A stretch of 64,000 nucleotides of DNA, from the NCBI GenBank assembly GCA_015689735.1, contig WVSP01000006.1, positions 20,671 through 84,670 on the forward strand, in the 5' to 3' direction. Under the pieces are notes generated by a model. It worked only from the letters and a program-made list of their open reading frames with translations. It made no database searches and was not told the DNA's origin. Shown one piece after another: positions 53,255 to 62,581 of this stretch. How positions within the stretch are numbered: the first letter of the stretch is position 1; each line of letters opens with the position of its first letter. Made by a program: the position numbers and the translations under genes. This DNA is from Rhodobacterales bacterium LSUCC0031. Its GTDB lineage: Bacteria > Pseudomonadota > Alphaproteobacteria > Rhodobacterales > Rhodobacteraceae.

Positions 53255-54136
53255 TTATCCCTTGACCGAGCCCGCCATCAGACCGCGCACGAAATAGCGG
53301 CCAGCGACGATATAGACGAGAAGCGTGGGGGCAGCCGCCATGATGGCACCTGCGAAATGCACATTGTATTCGCGCACCCCGGTGGATGAGTTGACGAGGT
53401 TGTTGAGCGCCACCGTCATCGGTGCCGATCCACCGCTGGCAAAGGACGCGCCAAAGAGGAAGTCGTTCCAGATATTGGTGAACTGCCAGATGAAGCTCAC
53501 CGCGATGATCGGCCCCGAACTTGGCAGCATGATCCGCCAAAAGATTTGAAAGAACCCCGCCCCGTCGATCTGGGCCGCGCGGACCAACTCGGTCGGGAAG
53601 GCGGCGTAGTAATTGCGGAAATAAAGCGTGGTGAAGCCGATGCCATAGACGAAATGCACAAGGATCAGGCCAGGCGTCGTCCCCGCTATATCCAAAAGCC
53701 CCAAGATCCGCGCCATGGGGATCAGCACGATCTGGAACGGGATGAAGCACGAAAACAGCAAGAGCCCGAAAATGATCGTCGAGCCGCGGAATTGCCATTT
53801 GGTCAGCACATATCCGTTGAGAGCACCCACCACGGTGGACAGCACCACGGCGGGAATGGCCATGACGAGCGAGTTGATGAAATAGGGGCGCAGGCCCGTC
53901 GGCTCCACCCCGATCTGGGCGGTGGACCATGCCGACAGCCACGGCGCGATGGTCCAATCCTGCGGCAGGGCGATCATGTTGCCGCCGGTGATTTCCGACA
54001 GGGGTTTCAGCGAGTTCACCAGCATGATCCCGAAAGGCAGCAGGTAAAACAGCGCAAACAAGAGCAAGAACAGGTAGATGAAGGCCCGCGTGATGCGCGA
54101 GGTGCGAATGGCGGTATCGGCGGAGGCGACGGCCAT
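53255..54136 (-). CDS. Sugar ABC transporter permease (MalG-like)
   Basis: 293 residues, six membrane helices. The EAA loop RAAQIDGAGFFQIFWRIMLPSSGP near 195-218 contacts the ATPase. The N-terminal tail is cytoplasmic. It belongs to the CUT1 group that imports mono- or disaccharides and glycosides. The ATG at 54136 overlaps the preceding permease stop (ATGA); a GTG three bases upstream is also possible. Confidence 0.95.
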   Translation of the reverse strand: MAVASADTAIRTSRITRAFIYLFLLLFALFYLLPFGIMLVNSLKPLSEITGGNMIALPQDWTIAPWLSAWSTAQIGVEPTGLRPYFINSLVMAIPAVVLSTVVGALNGYVLTKWQFRGSTIIFGLLLFSCFIPFQIVLIPMARILGLLDIAGTTPGLILVHFVYGIGFTTLYFRNYYAAFPTELVRAAQIDGAGFFQIFWRIMLPSSGPIIAVSFIWQFTNIWNDFLFGASFASGGSAPMTVALNNLVNSSTGVREYNVHFAGAIMAAAPTLLVYIVAGRYFVRGLMAGSVKG

Positions 54137-55035
54137 CACTTCTTCTCCTTCAACTCGGCATAAAGATAGGGGACCATGATCGCGGCAATCGTCATCAGCA
54201 TGATCACCGCCGAGGCCGCACCGATGCCCATCTGGTTACGGGTGAAGGTGTAGGAATACATGAAGGTCGCGGGTAGCGCCGTGGCATTGCCGGGGCCACC
54301 CCCCGTCAAGGCGATGACCAGATCATAGGATTTGATCGCCAGATGGCTTAGGATGACGAAGGCCGAAAGAAACGCGGGGCGAAGCTGCGGTAGGATGATC
54401 CGCCGATAGAGGTTCCAGTTCGAGGCGCCATCGATCTGGGCGGCCTTCAAGATCTCGTTATCGATCCCGCGCAATCCGGCAAGGAACATGGCCATCACAA
54501 AGCCCGAGGATTGCCAGACCGCGGCGATGACGACGGTATAAATCGCCATTTCGCGGTCCTTGATCCATGTGAAGCTAAAGCTTTCCCACCCCCAGAGCTG
54601 CATGGTGTTTTCCAGCCCGATGGCAGGGTCAAGAAACCATTTCCACGCTGTGCCGGTGACGATGAAGCTCAGCGCCATCGGGTAAAGGAAGATCGGGCGC
54701 AGCACCCCTTCGCCCCGGATTTTCTGGTCAAGGAAAATGGCAAGGCTTAGTCCGATCAGGGTCGAGATGCCGATGTAAAGCGTGGCAAAAACCGCAAGAT
54801 TGCTGATCGCGGTGTTCCATTCGCGGATACGGAAAAGGCGGTCATAATTGTCCCAGCCGACCCAGCCGAACGACGGCAACATGCGGCTATCGGTAAAGCT
54901 GAGATAAATCGTGAAGGCGATGAAGCCATAGACAAAGACCAGCATGATCGCCAGCGACGGCGACAGGACAAGCTTAGGCAGCCATGTCTGCAACCGCGTG
55001 CGCAGATCAACGCCCGTATCGGTCGATGCGGCCAT
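54136..55035 (-). CDS. Sugar ABC transporter permease (MalF-like)
   Basis: 299 residues. An N-terminal helix (LVLSPSLAIMLVFVYGFIAFT) and five more membrane segments are present. The EAA loop is KAAQIDGASNWNLYRRIILPQL near 205-226, followed by the conserved LTGGGPGNATALPATFMY. The short periplasmic loop is of the glucose/GtsB-like type rather than long MalF. ATG 55035 starts just after a hairpin that separates it from the binding-protein gene. It is coupled to the next permease. Confidence 0.95.
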   Translation of the reverse strand: MAASTDTGVDLRTRLQTWLPKLVLSPSLAIMLVFVYGFIAFTIYLSFTDSRMLPSFGWVGWDNYDRLFRIREWNTAISNLAVFATLYIGISTLIGLSLAIFLDQKIRGEGVLRPIFLYPMALSFIVTGTAWKWFLDPAIGLENTMQLWGWESFSFTWIKDREMAIYTVVIAAVWQSSGFVMAMFLAGLRGIDNEILKAAQIDGASNWNLYRRIILPQLRPAFLSAFVILSHLAIKSYDLVIALTGGGPGNATALPATFMYSYTFTRNQMGIGAASAVIMLMTIAAIMVPYLYAELKEKK

Positions 55036-55085
55036 CGGCCTGCCTCCCCCTGTGGTGAAAAATCTGGGTGGTCGCAATGGACCTG

Positions 55086-55122
55086 AAAAAAGACCGGCCC
55101 CGATATGATTTCGGGGCCGGTC
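55086..55122 (-). terminator. Intra-operon attenuator hairpin after the binding-protein gene
   Basis: Arms GACCGGCCCCGA and TCGGGGCCGGTC (55092-55122) pair perfectly over 12 bp. On the minus strand a T6 tract (55086-55091) follows. It has the form of a full intrinsic terminator but sits inside the operon, 13 bp after the binding-protein stop and 50 bp before the permease start. It should let binding protein be made in excess over the membrane parts, and may stabilise its mRNA end. Confidence 0.85.
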
Positions 55123-55135
55123 CCTGTTTCGCAAA

Positions 55136-56386
55136 TTACTGCGCGATTTCGACGGCGCTGACGAGTTCGGCCGCCGCGGTGGCCGCGTCATACTCACCGT
55201 TAAAATGCGCGGTGATCACGTCATACATCGCGTTCTGGACCGAGGGCGGGTTGGCATGGCCATGCGCCATCGACCCGAACAGCCCGCCATTTGCACCCGC
55301 TTCGGCCAGTTGTGCCATGCCCATCTGGCCGCACATATCAAACTGGTCGGAGGGGATGTCGGTGCGCGCAGGCACCGAACCTTTGACGAGGTTGAAGGCC
55401 ACCTGGAACTCCGGGCTCAGCACGGCGGATGCCATGGCAAGTTGGGCTTGCTGCGCTGCCGGATCAGTCACGTTGAACATCGCGAACTGGTCGGAGTTGA
55501 AGGTGACGGTGCCTTGCGTGCCGGGGACGCGGAAGCAGGTGAACTCGTTGCCAGCGGTCATGCCGGCGTTCACGAATTCACCCTTGGCCCAGTCGCCCAT
55601 GATCTGGAACAGCGCATCGCCATTGATGACCATCGCGGTGGCGAGGTTCCAGTCGCGGCCCGAGAAGTTGTCATCAACAAAACCGCGCAGGGTTGCCATG
55701 CGGTTGAACGCCTCGACCATCGTGTCCGAACCCAAAGCGGCGGGATCGAGATCGACCATCGCGGCTTGATAGAAGGACGGGCCACCCGCGCCCATCACCA
55801 TCGAGTCGAACATGGTCGCTTCCTGCCATGCCTGGCCACCATGGGCGAGGGCGGTCTTGCCTGCCGCCTTGGCGGTTTCCATGGCGGCGACGAATTCTTC
55901 CCAGGTGGTGGGCTGCGAAATGCCCAACTCGGCCATCAGCGCGGTGTTGGCCCAGACCCAGTTGGTCGAGTGGACGTTCACAGGTGCCGCGACCCAGTTC
56001 CCGTCATAGGTCGAGAACGCCTGAAGAGCCGCGGGAACGACATCGTTCCAGCCCTGCTCGGCGGCCAGCGCATCGAGATTGGCAAGTGCGCCTTCAGCGG
56101 CCCAATCCTGGATCGAGAAGCCGAGCATCTGCACGGCCGTCGGTGCATCACCCGCGGTAACGCGTGCGCGCAGCACGGTCATGGCGTCAGAGCCGCCGCC
56201 ACCTGCGACGGGCATATCGAGCCAACCGATACCACCGGCAGCCAGCGTGTCGCGCAGCGTACCCACGGCAGCGGCTTCACCGCCAGAGGTCCACCAATGC
56301 AGCACTTCCACCTCTTGGGCTGCGACCGCAGTGGTCGACAGCGCCACGACGGCGGCGGTCATGTGTAGTTTCTTCATCATGGTCAT
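55136..56386 (-). CDS. Sugar ABC transporter substrate-binding protein (GtsA-like)
   Basis: 416 residues. The signal peptide is [21 protein letters not shown] (cleaved before [17 protein letters not shown]). This start is typical of CUT1 glucose/mannose-type binding proteins such as Gts[16 protein letters not shown] near 118 and [11 protein letters not shown] near 245 fit the same group. It captures the sugar in the periplasm. The ATG at 56386 has GGGAGGAA upstream. Expression is probably controlled by the divergent LacI gene through the site at 56435. The real ligand may be a glycoside of the regulon rather than free glucose. Confidence 0.93.
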   Translation of the reverse strand: MTMMKKLHMTAAVVALSTTAVAAQEVEVLHWWTSGGEAAAVGTLRDTLAAGGIGWLDMPVAGGGGSDAMTVLRARVTAGDAPTAVQMLGFSIQDWAAEGALANLDALAAEQGWNDVVPAALQAFSTYDGNWVAAPVNVHSTNWVWANTALMAELGISQPTTWEEFVAAMETAKAAGKTALAHGGQAWQEATMFDSMVMGAGGPSFYQAAMVDLDPAALGSDTMVEAFNRMATLRGFVDDNFSGRDWNLATAMVINGDALFQIMGDWAKGEFVNAGMTAGNEFTCFRVPGTQGTVTFNSDQFAMFNVTDPAAQQAQLAMASAVLSPEFQVAFNLVKGSVPARTDIPSDQFDMCGQMGMAQLAEAGANGGLFGSMAHGHANPPSVQNAMYDVITAHFNGEYDAATAAAELVSAVEIAQ

Positions 56387-56434
56387 GTCTCGGTTCCTCC
56401 CTGATTGACCATCGCCCTTATCGGGCTTGGGTTA

Positions 56435-56450
56435 ATTGAAACGTTATAAA
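56435..56450. promoter_or_regulatory. Putative LacI-type operator upstream of the ABC operon
   Basis: ATTGAAACGTTATAAA has a LacI-like half-site (ATTGAAAC) around a central CG. It shares ATTGAAACGTT exactly with the site at 56565-56580, 130 bp away in the same divergent region. It lies about 50 bp before the binding-protein start. Two spaced sites would allow looping by the LacI protein encoded at 56628. Confidence 0.6.
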
Positions 56451-56523
56451 TCGGGCGTTCGTCAACCCCAAATTGCAGGTTGCACCGCCACAATTTTTCG
56501 CGCAAGCAGCAACAAACAGGCGA

Positions 56524-56544
56524 TTTTTCTGCATCGCAGAAAAA
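56524..56544. promoter_or_regulatory. Perfect 9-bp inverted repeat in the ABC/LacI divergent region
   Basis: TTTTTCTGC-ATC-GCAGAAAAA is a perfect inverted repeat with a three-base centre. It lies between the two LacI-type sites and differs from them in sequence. It may bind a further regulator or act as a terminator for weak antisense transcripts; no function can be assigned. Confidence 0.4.
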
Positions 56545-56564
56545 ATTTCGTTGCATTTTTGACT

Positions 56565-56580
56565 ATTGAAACGTTTGAAA
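56565..56580. promoter_or_regulatory. Putative LacI-type operator at the lacI-family gene
   Basis: ATTGAAACGTTTGAAA matches itself in 6 of 8 half-site positions around a central CG. It directly follows TTGACT (56559-56564), a possible -35 box, upstream of the LacI gene. It pairs with 56435-56450, supporting autoregulation plus control of the transporter. Confidence 0.65.
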
Positions 56581-56627
56581 ACTTGGTCACTATGGCCGTC
56601 GATACAACCCAAGGACGAAGCTGGGCA

Positions 56628-57635
56628 ATGGGCGACGAAATCCAAGGCGAAAAACCGACCTTGCGCACCTTGGCACAAGAGACGGGCTTTGCCGTGGCGA
56701 CGGTCTCTCGGGCCTTGGCTGGCGACCCGCGAATCGCGGCGACGACGCGCGAAACAGTTACCGCCGCGGCCAATCGGCTGGGTTATGTACCCGATCGCGC
56801 CGCGCGCCGCCTGCGCACGGGGCGGACCCAGGTTATCAGCCTGCTGCTCAATACCCAGCATGAATTCTTGGGCTTTACCCATGAATTTCTTGCCGGGATT
56901 ACCGAGGTGCTGGCCGGCACCGGCTATTCCGTCACCGTAGTGCCAGACAGCCCAGGCCAAGATCGGTTGGCGCCTGTGCGCACGATCTTGCGCAACAATC
57001 TTGCCGATGGGCTGCTTTTCACCCGGACCGAGGCCTTTGACCCCCGTGTGCGCCTGTTGATGGAGGCAGATTTCCCCTTTGTCAGCCATGGCCGGACCGA
57101 GTTCACAACGCCCCATCCTTGGGTCGATTACGATAACGAGGCGTTCGCGCGCCTCGCCGTTGCTCATCTCGTGGCCAAGGGACGTCGCCGGATCAGCCTT
57201 GTGTTGCCGGGCGATCAGTTCACCTTTACCCAGCATTTGCGCTACGGCTTTTTGTCGGCAGTGCGTGCCGCGGGGATCGATCATGAGATCGTGGCGGGCG
57301 TGACACTCGACAGCCCCCCAACCGCGATTGGGGCTGCGCTGATGCAACGTCGCCATGCGCCCAACCCGCCTGATGGCTATGTCTGCGTGGGCGAGGTGAC
57401 GGCGCTGCTGGCGCTGGCCGCCCTGACCGATACCGGCGGGATGCATGGTGTCGATGCCGATATCGTGGCCAAGCGCGCCTCGCCGATCTTCGACAATATC
57501 CGTCCCCGGATCGATACCGTGTTCGAGGATTTGCGCGCCACGGGTCGCGCGATGGCCGAGATGCTGCTCAGGCGCATGAATGGCGAGCCGCAAGAGCGGC
57601 TGAACCGGCTGTTCATGCCCGAAACAGACCTCTGA
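56628..57635 (+). CDS. LacI-family transcriptional regulator of the sugar ABC transporter
   Basis: About 335 residues. The HTH and hinge (LRTLAQETGFAVATVSRALAG; RRLRTGRTQVISLLL) cover residues 9-65. The effector domain has FVSHGRTEF, WVDYDNEAFARLAVAHLV and ISLVLPGDQFTFTQHL. The C-terminal part ends with PRIDTVFEDLRATGRAMAEMLLRRM. It resembles alpha-glucoside-type (AglR-like) repressors. ATG 56592 is also in frame; 56628 gives the normal short N-terminus. It is divergent from the transporter operon, which it presumably represses. Confidence 0.9.
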   Translation: MGDEIQGEKPTLRTLAQETGFAVATVSRALAGDPRIAATTRETVTAAANRLGYVPDRAARRLRTGRTQVISLLLNTQHEFLGFTHEFLAGITEVLAGTGYSVTVVPDSPGQDRLAPVRTILRNNLADGLLFTRTEAFDPRVRLLMEADFPFVSHGRTEFTTPHPWVDYDNEAFARLAVAHLVAKGRRRISLVLPGDQFTFTQHLRYGFLSAVRAAGIDHEIVAGVTLDSPPTAIGAALMQRRHAPNPPDGYVCVGEVTALLALAALTDTGGMHGVDADIVAKRASPIFDNIRPRIDTVFEDLRATGRAMAEMLLRRMNGEPQERLNRLFMPETDL

Positions 57636-57649
57636 GCGTCGGTCCAGCA

Positions 57650-59173
57650 TCACGCGACCCAAGCCCCCCGTGTCGCGCCAATGCGCATCTGCACGGTCTT
57701 GACCTCGAGATACTCCTCGATCCCGTAGCGGCCAAGCTCGCGCCCCTGCCCGCTTTCCTTGAACCCGCCAAAGGGCAGTTCGGCGAACCCGTCCATCCAT
57801 GTGTTCGTCCAGACGGTACCCGCGCGCAGGCGGCGCATCGCGTCGAGGCAGGTCGCGAAATCACGGCTCCAGACACCTGCCGACAGGCCATAAGCGGCAT
57901 CATTGGCAAGCGCGATCGCCTCGTCTGCCGTGCGGAAGGTCAAGACCGACAGGACCGGGCCAAACACCTCCTCGCGGGCGATAGCCATGTCCGGGGTCAC
58001 GCCGGTGACAATGGTGGGCTGGTAGAATTGCGCGCCCAATCCGCCAACGGGCAGCGCGCCGCCGCCCAGCGCCAGATGCGCCCCTGCGGCCACCGCGCCG
58101 CGCACATATGCGTCGATCTTTTCCATATGCTCGGGCGAGATGATCGCGCCGACCTGCGTGCGCGGGTCGAGGGGATCGCCGAAAGGTACACGGCGGCTGA
58201 GCGCCGTGATCTTTTCGACCAAGGGGGCGACCACATTTTCATGCACGATGATGCGGCTGCCGGAATTGCAGCACTCACCCGCGTTGAAATAGACGCCAAA
58301 GGCGATGGCGTCAGCCGCCTGATCCAGATCGGCATCGGGGAAGACGATCTGCGGGTTCTTTCCGCCCAGCTCGAGGCTGACCTTTTTCAACGTTGCGCTC
58401 GCCGCCGCCGAGATGCGCTTGCCCACACCGGTCGAGCCGGTGAAAGACACCATATCAACACGCGGATCGGTCGAGAGCACCTCGCCCACCGGGTCGCCAT
58501 AGCCCAGCACGATATTGCACACGCCTTGTGGCAGCCCCGCTTCTTGCAGAAGTTCGCCCAGCATCACGGTCGTGCCGGGTGTCATTTCCGAAGGTTTGAT
58601 AACCGCCGTGCAGCCCGCCGCCAGTGCGAAGGGCAGTTTTTGCGAGATGATCAGGAAGGGAAAATTCCACGGCGTGATCATCGCCACCACTCCGATCGGT
58701 TCCTTCAGCACCAGCCCCAGCATGTCGGAGCCAAGGCTGTTGTGGCTGTCGCCATGGATCGTGCGGGCCAGCGACGCCGCATAGCGCCAGATATCGGCGG
58801 CACCCTCGATCTCGGCCAAGGCTTGGCTGATGGGCTTGCCGGACTCCAGCACCTCTTGCCGGGCGATCTTGGCGCGGTCCCGGTCGATGAGATCGGCGAC
58901 TTTCAATAGCAGCGTCGCGCGATCCTTGCCCGATGACCACGCCCAATCGCCCGCATCAAAGGCGTTGCGCGCGGCGGCGATCGCGGCCTCGGCCTCAGCC
59001 CTGCCGCCCTTGGCCGCGACGGACACCGCCACGCCATGCGCAGGTGAACGCCGTTCGCTCGTGGAACCATCGGCGCTATCGACCCACGCGCCGCCGATCC
59101 AATGCCGCAGGCGCAGCGGGGCCGCAGGTAGATCGGCGGCATTGGTGGCGGGAATAACGGTCAGATCCAGCAT
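57650..59173 (-). CDS. NAD(P)-dependent aldehyde dehydrogenase
   Basis: 507 residues. MITPWNFPFLIISQKLPFAL is near 165, KPSEMTPG near 192, and FTGSTGVGKRI near 243. Catalytic Glu is in LELGGKNPQIVF near 270 and catalytic Cys in NAGECCNSGSR near 303. EVFGPVLSVLTF and PFGGFKESGQGRELG complete the family pattern. It oxidises an aldehyde to the acid. As the last gene of operon B, it would make the acid that the CoA-transferase could then activate. The gap to the upstream hydratase gene is 3 bp. Confidence 0.95.
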   Translation of the reverse strand: MLDLTVIPATNAADLPAAPLRLRHWIGGAWVDSADGSTSERRSPAHGVAVSVAAKGGRAEAEAAIAAARNAFDAGDWAWSSGKDRATLLLKVADLIDRDRAKIARQEVLESGKPISQALAEIEGAADIWRYAASLARTIHGDSHNSLGSDMLGLVLKEPIGVVAMITPWNFPFLIISQKLPFALAAGCTAVIKPSEMTPGTTVMLGELLQEAGLPQGVCNIVLGYGDPVGEVLSTDPRVDMVSFTGSTGVGKRISAAASATLKKVSLELGGKNPQIVFPDADLDQAADAIAFGVYFNAGECCNSGSRIIVHENVVAPLVEKITALSRRVPFGDPLDPRTQVGAIISPEHMEKIDAYVRGAVAAGAHLALGGGALPVGGLGAQFYQPTIVTGVTPDMAIAREEVFGPVLSVLTFRTADEAIALANDAAYGLSAGVWSRDFATCLDAMRRLRAGTVWTNTWMDGFAELPFGGFKESGQGRELGRYGIEEYLEVKTVQMRIGATRGAWVA

Positions 59174-59176
59174 GTA

Positions 59177-59944
59177 TCAACTTCCGGGGAATTCGGGTTT
59201 ACGTTTCTCGGCAAAGGCTTGCACGCCCTCGGCCTTGTCTTGGCTGGCACCGATCATGCCGCCGCCCAAGGTCTCGATCATGGCGGCGCTGTCTTCGCCC
59301 AAGGCGGCGTGGATCTGGTATTTCGCCACCTCGACCGCACGGGGGGAGGCATGGGCAAGCTTTGCGGCGATGCCAAGGGCCACGGCCAGCGGGTCATCCG
59401 CAACCTCGGCCACGAAACCCAAGCCATGGGCGCGGGCCGCATCGATCCGCCGCCCGAACAGCGCCATTTCCTTGAGCACCGCTTCCGGGATCAGCCGCGC
59501 AAGCCGCTGCGTGCCTGACCAACCCGGCACGATACCAACCTGCGCCTCGGGGAGCGCAAGTGTCGCCCCCGGTGCCATAACGCGGATATCGCAACAGGCG
59601 GCCAATTCGAGACCGCCGCCAAAGGCCGGGGCATGGATCACGGCGATGGTGGGTTTCGACAACCGCGCCAGCCGGTCGAAGATACGATGCCCCTCGCGCA
59701 CCCAGCCCCGCGCGAAATCAAAGGGCGACAGGCCCGCCCAGACCTTGATATCGGCGCCAGCACAAAAGGCGCGGTCGCCCGTCGCGCGCAGGATGACGGC
59801 ACGGATATCGGGGCTGCGTTCCAGCGTGGCGCAATGCGCCTCCAACTGCGCGAGCATGCCAGGGGTAAAGGCGTTGAGCTTGGCCGGGTTGTCGAGAACC
59901 ACATGCGCCGTGGCCCCATCAAGGATCAGGTGAACCGCGCTCAT
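59177..59944 (-). CDS. Enoyl-CoA hydratase/isomerase family protein
   Basis: 255 residues, full length for a crotonase. LDNPAKLNAFTPGML is near 18-32, oxyanion FCAGADIKVWAGL near 62-74, HAPAFGGGLELAACCDIRVMA near 97-117, and PEAQVGIVPGWSGTQRLARLI near 125-145. It probably hydrates or isomerises an acyl-CoA made by the neighbouring CoA-transferase. ATG 59944 overlaps the CoA-transferase stop; 59953 is an alternative. Confidence 0.92.
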   Translation of the reverse strand: MSAVHLILDGATAHVVLDNPAKLNAFTPGMLAQLEAHCATLERSPDIRAVILRATGDRAFCAGADIKVWAGLSPFDFARGWVREGHRIFDRLARLSKPTIAVIHAPAFGGGLELAACCDIRVMAPGATLALPEAQVGIVPGWSGTQRLARLIPEAVLKEMALFGRRIDAARAHGLGFVAEVADDPLAVALGIAAKLAHASPRAVEVAKYQIHAALGEDSAAMIETLGGGMIGASQDKAEGVQAFAEKRKPEFPGS

Positions 59945-61512
59945 GGCGACCACCCCATCGGCTGATCACGCAAAAGCGCCAGGGGCATCGTCGTGGCATT
60001 CTTCGCCAGCTGCACGCGCCCGCCGCTGGCCGCCACGATATCGCGGGCGGGCTCGATCCCCGGCATGATCTCGACCGCCTGCAACCCCTGCGCAGTCAGG
60101 CGGATCACGCAGCGTTCCGTCACATAGATCACATCCTGCCCTTGCGCGACCGCGCGACGACCCGAAAAGGTGACATGTTCCACCTGATCGACCATCTTGG
60201 GAAACTTGCCGGGCTTGGTGACGGACAGGCCCGTATCGGTCAGCGACAGCGCGGCCCCGGCCTCGAAAAACCCCGAAAAGACGATCTTTTTTGCATGCGC
60301 GGTGATGTCGACAAACCCGCCGCAACCTGCGGTCAGATAGGGTTTCTTGCCCAGTTTCGAGACGTTGACGTTGCCTTGAACATCGACCTCAAGGAACGAC
60401 AGGAAGGTCAGGTCGAACCCACCACCCTGAAAATAGCTGAACTGGTTGGGCGAAGGGACGAAAGCATCGGCATTCGACGCGCAACCAAAGGCGAACCCGG
60501 TCAATGGCATGCCGCCGACCGCACCCTGTTCGATGGCCCATGTGACGGCCTGCGCATGCCCTTCTTCCAGAAGAACGCGGGGGACCATCGCGGAGATCCC
60601 GAAACCGAGGTTCGCGGTCTGCCCGCGCTTCAACTCCATCGCGGCGCGGCGCGCGATGACCTTTTCCACGCCATGTTCGGCAAGGCTGAAACTGTCCCAG
60701 GGGCGCATGATCTCGCCCGAGATGGCGGGGTCGTATTGGGTTTCGGTCGTCTGTTTCTGGTCCGGGGCGACCACGATCAGATCGACTAGGTGGCCCGGCA
60801 CATGCACGTCATGGGGCCGCAACGACCCTGCCGCCGTCATGCGCTTGACCTGCGCGATCACAAGGCCGCCATGGTTGCGGGTGGCAATCGCTTGGTCGAG
60901 GCCGCCGAGATAGGCCCCCTCATGCTCATAGGTCAGGTTGCCGCGTTCATCGGCGGTCGTGGCGCGGATAATGGCGACATTCGGCACGATGTTGGGGAAA
61001 TGGAGCCACGTCTCGCCCCCGAATTCCGCGCGCTCCACGATGGGCGATGCCGCCCCCCGCGCATTCATCGCGCAGCCCTCGCGGATCGGATCGACGAAGG
61101 TATCAAGCCCCACACGCGTCAGCACACCTGGCCTGCGCGCAGCGACATCACGGTGCATGTCGAACATGATGCCCGACGGCACGTTATAAGCGGCGATCCG
61201 ATCCTCGACGATCATGCGCCAGATCTCGGGCATGGGCAGATTGGATGGCCCCGACGGGTAGCTGCCCGCGATCACCCGCGACAGGAGCCCATCCTGCGCG
61301 ATATGGTCGATCCCCTTGACGCCATACATATCGCCTGCTGCGATCGGGTGCAGCGTGGTGAGGTTGCGGGGATGCCCCTCGGCGCGGAAGCGTTCGCCCA
61401 GCGCCTTCAGCACCGCATCGGGGCAGCCCAAGGCAGAAGAAGACGACACCGTCACAACCGCATCATCGGGAATGCGCGCGACAGCCTCAGCTGCGCTGAC
61501 ATGTTTACCCAT
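59941..61512 (-). CDS. Acyl-CoA:acetate/3-ketoacid CoA-transferase (single-chain, family I)
   Basis: 523 residues, with alpha and beta domains fused. The N-terminal domain has VTVSSSSALGCPDAVL near 20 and the C-terminal domain has GFGISAMVPRVLLEEG near 303. The catalytic Glu is in WAIEQGAVGGMPLTGFAFG near 330. GGGFDLTFLSFLEVDVQGNVNVSK and TAGCGGFVDI follow. It moves CoA between acetyl/propionyl-CoA and the pathway acid. It is coupled to the hydratase gene and 3 bp after the Gfo/Idh gene in operon B. Confidence 0.93.
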   Translation of the reverse strand: MGKHVSAAEAVARIPDDAVVTVSSSSALGCPDAVLKALGERFRAEGHPRNLTTLHPIAAGDMYGVKGIDHIAQDGLLSRVIAGSYPSGPSNLPMPEIWRMIVEDRIAAYNVPSGIMFDMHRDVAARRPGVLTRVGLDTFVDPIREGCAMNARGAASPIVERAEFGGETWLHFPNIVPNVAIIRATTADERGNLTYEHEGAYLGGLDQAIATRNHGGLVIAQVKRMTAAGSLRPHDVHVPGHLVDLIVVAPDQKQTTETQYDPAISGEIMRPWDSFSLAEHGVEKVIARRAAMELKRGQTANLGFGISAMVPRVLLEEGHAQAVTWAIEQGAVGGMPLTGFAFGCASNADAFVPSPNQFSYFQGGGFDLTFLSFLEVDVQGNVNVSKLGKKPYLTAGCGGFVDITAHAKKIVFSGFFEAGAALSLTDTGLSVTKPGKFPKMVDQVEHVTFSGRRAVAQGQDVIYVTERCVIRLTAQGLQAVEIMPGIEPARDIVAASGGRVQLAKNATTMPLALLRDQPMGWSP

Positions 61513-61515
61513 CGC

Positions 61516-62514
61516 TCAGACCCCGCCGTAATCAACCGTAATGCGCTGGCCGGTCTTGGCAGCCTTGGCCACCGCGGCGGCGACGGCCAGCGACTTGATC
61601 CCGTCGATGCCATCGGCGGCGGGACGCCCTTGGCCGCGCATCGCGGCATGGAAATGATCCATCGCGCGGGCATAGAGGTTATGGTCGGAAAAGCCGATCT
61701 CCTCCTCGCCCGCCGCTGTGCGCAGCGTGATCTGCCCGATGGGGCGCTGCGTCATCACGTTGCGCGCGACGATCGCGCCCTTGGTGCCGTAAATCTCCAG
61801 ACCTGTCTGCGCATGGGCATGGGTAAAGCTTTCATGCGCCATGACCATCGCGCCCGAGGGCATGGACCAGACCGACATGCAGCTATCCTCGACCCCTTTG
61901 CCAAGGCCCGATTCCGCGTCGATGGCGACGACATCGACCGGGTCTTCGCCCAGGTGAAAGCGCACGGTATCGGCGTCATGGACGACGATATCAGGGATGA
62001 CACCGCCGCCCGCCGCCGGGCTGTCGAGCCGCCAGCCCTGCAACACCGGCGGCAGATAGACGGCGTGAAAGACCCGCACACTCAGCACATCACCGATCCG
62101 CCCCGACGCGACCGCCTCGCGGATCGCCAGATGGGTGCCTGCGTTGCGTAGATGGTGGTTGGTGCCGAAAACCAGGCCCGCCGCCTCGGCCGCGCGGACC
62201 ATGGTGACGGCATCGGCGACATCCATGGCCAAGGGCTTTTCGCAGAGCACATGCTTGCCCGCCGCAATCGCCGCCATGGCCTGCGGGAAATGCTTTTCGT
62301 TGGTAGTCGAGATATAGACCGCGTCCAGATCATCGGCGGCGAGCATGGCGTCGAGGTCGGCATAACCTTTCGCGATGCCATGCTCGGCGGCATAGGCGCG
62401 GGCGCGATCCGCATCCGCGCTGAGGACCGAACGGATATCGCCCCCGGCCCCGCGAATGGCCCCGATCATGTGATTTGCCGCGATATTGCTCGCGCCGATC
62501 AATCCCCACCGCAT
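61516..62514 (-). CDS. Gfo/Idh/MocA family NAD(P)-dependent oxidoreductase
   Basis: 332 residues. The Rossmann N-terminus is RWGLIGASNIAANHMIGAI near 2-20, the family motif GKHVLCEKPLAMD near 87-99 carries the catalytic Lys, and GGGVIPDIVVHDADTVRFHLG is near 175-195 in the C-terminal alpha/beta domain. Members oxidise or reduce sugars, inositols and keto-sugars. Its place first in operon B, under the same operator as a GMC sugar dehydrogenase, suggests action on the same carbohydrate. ATG 62514; 62538 is less likely. Confidence 0.93.
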   Translation of the reverse strand: MRWGLIGASNIAANHMIGAIRGAGGDIRSVLSADADRARAYAAEHGIAKGYADLDAMLAADDLDAVYISTTNEKHFPQAMAAIAAGKHVLCEKPLAMDVADAVTMVRAAEAAGLVFGTNHHLRNAGTHLAIREAVASGRIGDVLSVRVFHAVYLPPVLQGWRLDSPAAGGGVIPDIVVHDADTVRFHLGEDPVDVVAIDAESGLGKGVEDSCMSVWSMPSGAMVMAHESFTHAHAQTGLEIYGTKGAIVARNVMTQRPIGQITLRTAAGEEEIGFSDHNLYARAMDHFHAAMRGQGRPAADGIDGIKSLAVAAAVAKAAKTGQRITVDYGGV

Positions 62515-62581
62515 GGCGTTCTTCCCCCCGCAAACCAACCGCGCACGAATCGTAATGTGCGGCTTTCGATCTTCTGGCGGA

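Noticed and set aside
55205..56368. 387-codon plus-strand ORF opposite the sugar-binding protein
   Set aside because: Antisense shadow of a gene with a clear signal peptide and family motifs.
60790..62151. 453-codon plus-strand ORF opposite CoA-transferase and Gfo/Idh genes
   Set aside because: Spans the junction of two minus-strand genes and shows only His/Arg-rich shadow composition.
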